From positions 12,177,501 through 12,241,500 of the forward strand of contig CM063290.1 of NCBI GenBank assembly GCA_032173965.1: a stretch of 64,000 bases of DNA, in the 5' to 3' direction. This document shows positions 57,830 to 64,000 of the stretch, piece after piece. Every line of letters begins with the position of its first letter. Positions within the stretch are counted from its first letter, which is position 1. Source of the DNA: Sitta carolinensis. Its lineage: Eukaryota; Chordata; Aves; Passeriformes; Sittidae. The notes below the pieces were generated by a model that was not told the origin of the DNA, did not search any database, and saw nothing but the letters and a program-made list of their open reading frames with translations. Both the position numbers and the translations under genes were made by a program.

Positions 57830-58714
57830 TGAAAAGTAAATCTCACTTTAATCTGACCCCAAGTAAGTAAAGTCTTTTTAGCATCAAATACTCATATACC
57901 CAATTAAAATCTGCTAATAGACAGTTCTCTGACTCGGGACAATGAGACAGAACATGACACACATATAGGAAGTAAAATCTCAAATATATTTAAGGACAAA
58001 TTAGCACCAGACTTTTAGCCACTCATATGGAGCCAATGGTTTTAGAATACTAGAGGGAAGTGACACAAAACAACTGATACCAGCTCAGTGTAAAGGATAT
58101 AAAAGCAGTATTTTCCTTGCATGGTGCACTGTGCTCTGCTCAAACTGGGAAATAGGGAGTTGGTTACAGATTCTACAGAATAGGGTGGAGAATAGTAGAG
58201 AAAGAAGAGGGCAGTAAAGACCATTTCACCTCATTTGTCAACACACTAAAGCATTTTGTCAAATCAACAAACAAGCCCTAAAGACCAAAAAAAAAAGAAA
58301 AAAAGATGAGCAATAATGTCTCAAAACATAACAAACATCACTCATTGAAATTAAACTGTTTAAAGATTTTAGTCAGTTTTACAGGGCTTGCTTTGATTGC
58401 AACAGCTATAAAATACATCCTTTTTGGAAGGAAAAAACATTCCTGCACAGCTCCATCTGCTCCCATTGAAAGGACGTTTCAGCAGCAGTCCAATGTCTGG
58501 GCTGGCTTCCAGATAACAGGACAGCCAGGTCTCTTTGTTTTCAGAAGGGATGAACTTCAGCCACCAGAGCCCACTCATCCCCTGCCAGGCCAATCCACTG
58601 CAGAGAGCTCCCAGGTGAGCTAGTGATACCCATTGATCTGTTTTTTCCCCCTCAATTAAGGCCTGTGAGACAATGAAGTCCCTGCCCTGAAAAGGCAAAA
58701 TACTGGTGCCACAG
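57830..58714 (-). other. LSG1: Probable LSG1 3'UTR (left limit uncertain)
   Basis: Non-coding sequence after the stop. The first plausible poly-A signal on the minus strand that I see is the variant ATTAAA at 57,852-57,847, about 865 bases past the stop. No canonical AATAAA in the right orientation was noticed in between, so the true end could differ. Confidence 0.4.
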
Positions 58715-58894
58715 CTAAGCCTCCAGGTGCTTCGTGATTCTGCGGATTTTCTCCTTCTTGTTCCTGTTCCCATGTTTTTTCCAGGGCTTTCCCGCCACGT
58801 TGCTGGGCATGGATGCAGTTGCAGGTGTGAGGCCGCTCCCTGGCCGGTACCCCATGGCAGCCCGGACCCCTTTCATCAGGGCACGAACGTTCTC
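58715..58894 (-). CDS. LSG1: LSG1 last coding exon, 59 residues and stop
   Basis: Acceptor CTGTCCAG above 58,894. It encodes ENVRALMKGVRAAMGYRPGS, then a Thr/Ser/Pro-rich bridge, KPWKKHGNRNKKEK and the terminal KHLEA. The basic tail resembles a nucleolar or nuclear localisation or rRNA-binding tail. Human has a similar end. Confidence 0.96.
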   Translation of the reverse strand, partial: ENVRALMKGVRAAMGYRPGSGLTPATASMPSNVAGKPWKKHGNRNKKEKIRRITKHLEA

Positions 58895-61800
58895 CTGGAC
58901 AGGAGACACAACTACAGTGACCGAGGAGCAGATATCCCACCCCTGCGGTGTGTCAGTGAAACCAGACACGGGCGAGCTCCCCCCCCACAGGGCCCGCTCA
59001 GCCCCTGCCCCAGAGCTGCAGGAAGGGCACGGCAGGCAGACAAGGTCTGCCAGCAGCTCCAGTTCTGCCAAGCTGTGCTGGGTGCCCAGCATCTGCCACT
59101 GACGTGACACCACATCCCAGCCAGTATCAGCTCCAGCACCAGGATGGATCCTCACAGCCTCTGCTCTGCGCACAACAAATTGTATTCACAAATAAATCTG
59201 GCGCCCAGGAAAGCCACAGACCAAAATAAGTCGCTCAAGTCTGGAGCGTGGGCAGCACTGACAGGGCTCACAGCTTGTGCCAGCACTTTGGGCAGACAGA
59301 GCAACAGTCTGGTAATCCCAAAAATTCTTTTCAGGTCACAGTTTTCTGAAATAGCTCACTTTTTTTTTTTTTTAAAGAGCCTGAGTTCTTGTTTTCAAAA
59401 TGCATGATTATCTTAGCTGTGCTAAACAAATGGTGCTCATATCCAACTAACCAAACAGAATGCTATCTATGACTCATCCTCTTCACAGCTAAAAACCTGT
59501 TCTAATCTTTGTCAGGTATGCAGATCTGGTCAGTTATGGATTTCATATTTCTCTATGAGTCATTAATACACTTTCTCAGTAGTGTAGGGGGCAAAACAGA
59601 TCCCTGTGGGATGTAACAAGAATCATACAAGTTAAGAAAAATTCCCATTTTCCACGATTTTGAGATTAACTAGATTTTAAATCAGTTTGTATTCTTTTCA
59701 TTTGATTTCAGGTTCTGAATCAAAACCTCCAGGCAGTACTAAATCAATTGTAAAGAAACTTATCACATCCTCTAAATACATCAGCTCAGAAAAGGAATGT
59801 CAGTTTGAAGGATCTGTTATTTTTTAAAACCATGTTCTGGGTCAGCTCCTGTGTCGTTACTCCTTGTCCTTCCCAGTCACTCTCCTGTTTGCACAAGGTT
59901 GGTGTCTGATTCCTAATGACAAGGGTCACCCTGCTGACCACTGAAAAACCATCTGTGCACACCTCATTAGCAATCTTTCTGTCACCTAGGACATTCCCAG
60001 TGATTTAGGAGATAATAAAAAGAACAGAGAGCTCTTGGGCAGAAATTACATGCAGATCCCACAGCATTATTAACTCAACCCAGCACACCTCCATCCTCAA
60101 AGGTGGTTCTCCCCCAGTAACTACAGATGAGTGCTGCAGCAAAAACTCCTAGAAAAAAAATCTCTTCCAGAATCTACCTGATGGAAAAATGTTTTGTCCA
60201 CCACATTTTCGATTTGTTTTGCTTTGGTATTCTTCTCAGGCTTCACCTGTCCAGTGGCCTGCACAGTTGTACTGTCAGGGCATCTTTGATGTTGGTGCTG
60301 AAAATCATTTGGGTCAATACCAGGAGGTGGGTGGCAATATAACAGCTTCCCCTGTGAATGCAATGGGATATAGTTATTACAAAGGAAACTCAAAGAAGAA
60401 AGAAAACAACTCCAAACGTAAGAAGGGCCTGAAGTTTATGGGCTCACACCAGCAGACTATCACTACACTTTATTTCTTCTCCCAGGCAACAAATGGCTTG
60501 ACTCCTAAGTTAAAGTACTGTTCCATCTCTACATCAAAGCACCATTTGCAGCTGCAGTGTCCAGCTGCAAACAACAGAGCAAAACTCTCTGGAGCACCTG
60601 GGATCCTATTAAGAAATTATCAACAATAAGTTGCTGGGAGGTGCTAAAGAAGCATGCAGTATTACAACACTCAGAGTAACAGTCCTTAGTGCCATATATT
60701 GGTCCAGCTGTACATTATAGGTTCATTTCCTGAGTATCTGCTAGCTATTTTTGAGATATGATTATTTATTTAGCTGGCACCATATTTTTAAGCAATCACC
60801 TTTCTAAGATTAGGCAGCTTGAGAAATTCGATTTATTCTTTTAAAACATAAAAGCAGTCCAATTTCAAGAGTTTTTTAGTACACGGTGATTTTATCCAGA
60901 GAAATAGAATTTATTTTATTGTACTCCAGTGCAACCGTTAATTCACCTCCGAGAAGGGAAGAAAACACAGATGTAGGAAGCACTTACACTGACATAATCT
61001 TTTAACACATATCGAGCTGATCTCGGCTGGTCTGGCTGTCCATGAGCTGTCATAAAGCCCCTCATATCTGGAAGAGAAATCCAAAGTATATTCTGTGTAA
61101 GTACAAGAGAATGTTAGCAAGTTTTCCTTTGCTGCTTAACCACCCATTTGTATTCTTTCTCAAAAATATTCCCTTAGAAAGAGGCTTCTCTTGAGGAATG
61201 CAGGGGAAAAAAAGGAAAGAGCTTGGGTGACTGTAAAGGTACTGCAGAAGCATCCTACCTGAAAGAAACTATAAGGGCGGACATCTCCCTACCAGCAGAA
61301 AACTTCTAGTGTGCATTTTTTTTGTTTGTTTTAAAGGCAGAGAATAAGAATTCACTGTATTCTCCAAAGTCCAATTCAGACACAGACGATGGGAGGTATC
61401 TGAAAGGGTAAGAGTACCACACTATAGACTAGCAGGGCATTTCACCAGTATCTTCCACACCATCACTACATCTGTCAGATGAGACTGGCAAAGCACTACT
61501 CCAACACACAGAGGAGATGAGCCATTAACAAAGACCACTCCTGAGAGGAGGGCAAGTCCTATTGAAGAGGTCCAATACACAACAAACCCAAGCTGGGCCT
61601 AACTTTACAACGTTCTCCTAAGGTCATGTTCAGGACCATGCACACAGTGGAGATGACAGGTTTTAAAAGGATCATAACTCACATCCATATGCTGTTAGCA
61701 GCTCTTCAGCTGTTGGCTTTCGATCTGGGTCCTCATCTTCCCTTGGCCTTATGATATTTATTCCATAAGTTGCTTCCAAAATGTTTCGTGGGATATGCTG

Positions 61801-63881
61801 GCAAACATAAGCTAGTGAAGGAAACCACTTTGTGATTTACAGCTACACAAGTAATCTTGCCCTTGTTGCTCTAAGAGCACACACAAAAGAATTACTTTGG
61901 GATTTTGTTGCAAACGAAAAAAAACACAAGTCTGACAACACGACTAAGTTGAAATGAGATAGGAAAAGACCAATACAGCAGAACTGTTTTGTCCTCCCTC
62001 CCTCAAAGCATGAGCACGTGCGCTGTTAGCAGGGCTCAAACATGCTGCTTGGCATACTCCAGATCCAACCCTTGCATGCACTCTGACAAACCCCAAGCAA
62101 AGGATATTAGAGAAATAGGGGGAACATGGTCCCTCATCTGATCTATAGGCAGAATTCCAGAACAAATCATTTCTGCCTTGGTAGAGACGAAAGAGGGCAT
62201 CACCAGACCGGGGCAATCACAAAGGCACAGGCCAGGCTCCACATACAGGGTCTACATGACAAATAACCTATTAGTTCACTATGGCAAGTCAGTGTCCATG
62301 GAGGAAAAAGAAACAAACAAAAAAAAAAATCAAATGCATAGATGAAACATGGCTGCAAATGACAATAAGCAGAAATTCTACTAACACAGACACCTGCCCT
62401 GCTGGTCCCAGCCAGTGAATTAAGATCAGATGTAGAAGACAGCAACACTTTAAAAGTTCCTAAATAAGGTGTCCAGATGGGGGCAGCAAGATCTTCAGCT
62501 GTCCAGTCTAATGGGAGAGAAGAAAGCACTCCAGAAACCTTTAAGTGTGTTGGACCTTCTGAAACAGCTAGGAATTTGAAAAGTACAAATCCTGCAATGG
62601 TCCCATACTATAGCATTGGAGTTGCTACCTCAAAATCTAAGTTTGATCAATATGAAAAGATCAGTAAAACTACATTTATTCACAGCAGTGATGTAGACAA
62701 GAATAGTTTGAAACCTTGACCTTAAGCTATTTGGAGGAACACTCACTTTTAAAAAGCTTCTCTTCTTATGACTGGTGTTGGGAAAAAAAGGGACCAGGTA
62801 ACTAAATAAAATCAGGAGATGGAAAACATGTCCCATTTCACAGCAGCTCTCATGAGTGATTAAAAAACTGAGCACGAGTTTAGAAGCAAGAATTAAAGTT
62901 CCAAAATTACATACACCAAGACCACCCCTCTCCAACCTACTCTGCTGGCCACAGTTCAGGCTGGCAGAGTTCCCAGTGAATGCATGTGGTTTCAACTAGG
63001 TCATAATGAAGCTCTCTTCCACTGGGGAAAAATAAATAATAAAAAGACTGGAATACCTGGAAGTGTTTTGTACGGCCTGGTGTAGCAGACACTGACACCT
63101 TCTTATTTCCAAGAATTGTGTTGATGGTTGAACTTTTGCCAACATTAGGGTAACCCACCTAGATAACAAAGAAGGGAATGTTATCAGACAGGGTGATGCC
63201 AAAAGACTGACAGAGCTCTGACACAAAAGTTCTTTAACAAAACATACTAAGAAAAACCTAGGGCAAGCAGGGGGGCACACTGAGCTCCAGGAACTTCAGT
63301 ATTAATCTTTGCACAAAACCCACAAGTGGTTTGTGCTTGCTGGTTTTTATACCTTCATAGGAAGCCAGGCTACAGGATGAATTTTTCCCATGGAGGGCAT
63401 GTGGAATTAAAATTTAGCTTAAGTAAGTTCCATTTAAGCACAAAGCCCAACTCACCAGCCCAACATTTACTTCCCCATCCTTCACCCTTGGTCCACTGTG
63501 CATAGTTTTGAGTATCTCCAGCAGCTCATTTCTCTGCACCAGATGGCTGAAGTTCCTGATGTTCCTGTTCTGCTCCTGCACTCCATGCTGCACTGCAGCA
63601 CTGTCAGTCCTGCTTTCCATCCTCTCTGGAGCAACAGCATTTATGTTGTCACCAGCTTCATCTTCAGAGCAGGTTTGCCAGTTCTCCTCTTCATCATCTT
63701 CACAGTCTTCATATTCATCACTGCTATTATCATCACTCACCAGAACCTGGTTTACACTCTGCCCAGTGCTGCCAGTGGATGCTCTTTCTGCACTGCCTTG
63801 TGCTGTGTTGTCATCTTCTTGACTGGAGCCTTCATCCTCAGAAGTGCTCAGGTGCTCTCCTCCTCTCTCAGCACCCAGTTC
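58715..63881 (-). CDS. LSG1: LSG1, 60S-subunit maturation GTPase (C-terminal 409 residues; gene runs off right edge)
   Basis: Seven coding exons on the minus strand, all in phase, ending in a stop at 58,717-58,715. Landmarks in order: a Ser/Asp/Glu-rich acidic linker; the P-loop GYPNVGKS (G1); the SATPGRTKHFQ switch region; DCPGL (G3); a conserved region with ILPIDQMRDHVPP; and a basic C terminus with KPWKKHGNRNKKEK. G1 and G3 come after the expected G4 (NKxD), which would lie off-window, fitting the circularly permuted YlqF/YawG GTPase family. Known role: cytoplasmic release of the export adaptor NMD3 from pre-60S subunits. Human LSG1 is 658 residues, so about 60 percent is present. The intron after residue L of PPISL is of U12 type. 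Confidence 0.96.
59560..59830 (-). mobile_element. Possible old LINE (CR1/L3-like) relic in an LSG1 intron
   Basis: The stretch around CAGATCCCTGTGGGATG and the following AT-rich sequence resemble antisense LINE reverse-transcriptase sequence seen in amniote introns. The match is weak and from memory only, and no reading frame survives. Confidence 0.25.
60178..60351 (-). CDS. LSG1: LSG1 coding exon, 58 residues
   Basis: Acceptor ATTCACAG and donor GTAGAT, phase 0 at both ends. It encodes GKLLYCHPPPGIDPNDFQHQ, then a variable stretch, then KAKQIENVVDKTFFHQ, as in vertebrate LSG1. The middle (PDSTTVQATGQVKPEKN) is the least conserved part. Confidence 0.96.
60988..61067 (-). CDS. LSG1: LSG1 coding exon, 26 residues
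   Basis: Acceptor CTTCCAG and donor GTAAGT, 80 nt. It encodes YMRGFMTAHGQPDQPRSARY followed by VLKDYVS, near-identical to the human protein as I recall it. Confidence 0.97.
61683..61806 (-). CDS. LSG1: LSG1 coding exon, 41 residues (downstream of the U12-type intron)
   Basis: Donor GTGAGT below 61,683. It encodes VCQHIPRNILEATYGINII, then RPREDEDPDRKPTAEELL. Its upstream boundary is set by homology: the protein should read SL/VCQ, placing the junction directly after TTAT with no AG or AC at that position. Confidence 0.9.
61807..62107 (-). other. LSG1: U12-type (minor spliceosome) intron of LSG1, 301 nt
   Basis: Read on the minus strand, the intron begins ATATCCTTT, an exact match to the U12-type AT 5' splice-site consensus. 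Near its 3' end, TTTCCTTCACT differs at one position from the U12 branch-site consensus (TTTCCTTRACT), with the likely branch A about 9-10 bases from the junction. The frame-preserving junction leaves the last two bases as AT rather than AC or AG. Confidence 0.75.
62108..62251 (-). CDS. LSG1: LSG1 coding exon, 48 residues, G3 motif
   Basis: Acceptor TCATGTAG, 144 nt, phase 0 at both ends. It encodes TLYVEPGLCLCDCPGLVMPS, with DCPGL being the G3 (DxxG) motif, then FVSTKAEM and ILPIDQMRDHVPPISL. It ends directly at the U12-type donor ATATCCTTT. Confidence 0.96.
63057..63158 (-). CDS. LSG1: LSG1 coding exon, 34 residues, P-loop
   Basis: Acceptor TTATCTAG and donor GTATTC, 102 nt, phase 0. It encodes VGYPNVGKSSTINTILGNKK followed by VSVSATPGRTKHFQ: the G1 P-loop with GKSS and the G2/switch I segment. 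Confidence 0.97.
63456..63881 (-). CDS. LSG1: LSG1 coding exon, 142 residues, acidic linker
   Basis: Donor GTGAGT below 63,456 after a VGL-encoding end; acceptor TTCCCACAG above 63,881. It encodes a Ser/Glu/Asp-rich region (SSDEYEDCEDDEEENWQTCS) followed by conserved FSHLVQRNELLEILK and VKDGEVNVGL. In the permuted GTPase fold this linker sits between G4 and G1. The downstream end is firm; the acceptor is the best AG available and fits the phase, but could be misplaced. Confidence 0.87.
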
Positions 63882-64000
63882 CTGTGGGAACAGCAGTTCA
63901 GAGGTGAAATACAGCAACACCACCAAGCCTTGCTGCTGGCTGAAGCTGCTGCAGTGCAGGCAGCTGTCATCAGCCAGATCCCAAGAGCTTACAACTCTGC
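63882..64000 (-). other. LSG1 intron, right edge of window
   Basis: No coding similarity is recognised here. The NKxD (G4) and N-terminal exons of LSG1 are expected further right. Confidence 0.6.

Overview
This window is vertebrate nuclear DNA, almost certainly from a bird. Evidence: two multi-exon genes with GT-AG introns and clear vertebrate orthologues, a CR1 LINE 3' end of avian type, compact introns, and a strong CpG-island promoter. No bacterial, organellar or intact viral genes are visible. The species cannot be named from the sequence.

Layout: (1) 1-40,000, minus strand: ATP13A3, a P5B-type transport ATPase. Nineteen coding exons were placed by splice sites with all phases consistent. 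They encode the first 744 residues plus one base, from the start codon at 19,886 to the 'MVTG' end of exon 107-231; the remaining C-terminal part lies off the left edge. A non-coding first exon sits in a CpG island at about 39,270-40,115, so intron 1 is about 20 kb. It contains an old CR1/L3-like LINE (about 33.9-35.0 kb) and a candidate spliced exon at 24,481-24,578 that would add 30 in-frame residues to the N terminus. (2) 40,125-40,490: a G-rich minisatellite directly upstream of the ATP13A3 promoter. (3) 40,500-58,700: GC-richer intergenic DNA with no confident gene, one CR1 LINE (51,925-52,789, plus), a CCTTT microsatellite and a poly-G tract. TMEM44, which lies between ATP13A3 and LSG1 in human, could not be found here by eye. 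(4) 58,715-63,881, minus strand: the last seven coding exons (409 residues and stop) of LSG1, the cytoplasmic circularly permuted GTPase of 60S ribosome maturation; its 5' part lies off the right edge. One LSG1 intron has a perfect U12-type 5' splice site and apparently AT-AT ends.

The two genes are neighbours by conserved synteny (human 3q29) and have unrelated jobs: ATP13A3 moves polyamines across endosomal membranes, and LSG1 recycles the export adaptor NMD3 from new 60S subunits. The most useful leads are the AT-AT U12-type intron, the in-frame upstream ATP13A3 exon, the 18-nt microexon, the missing TMEM44 and the promoter-proximal minisatellite.
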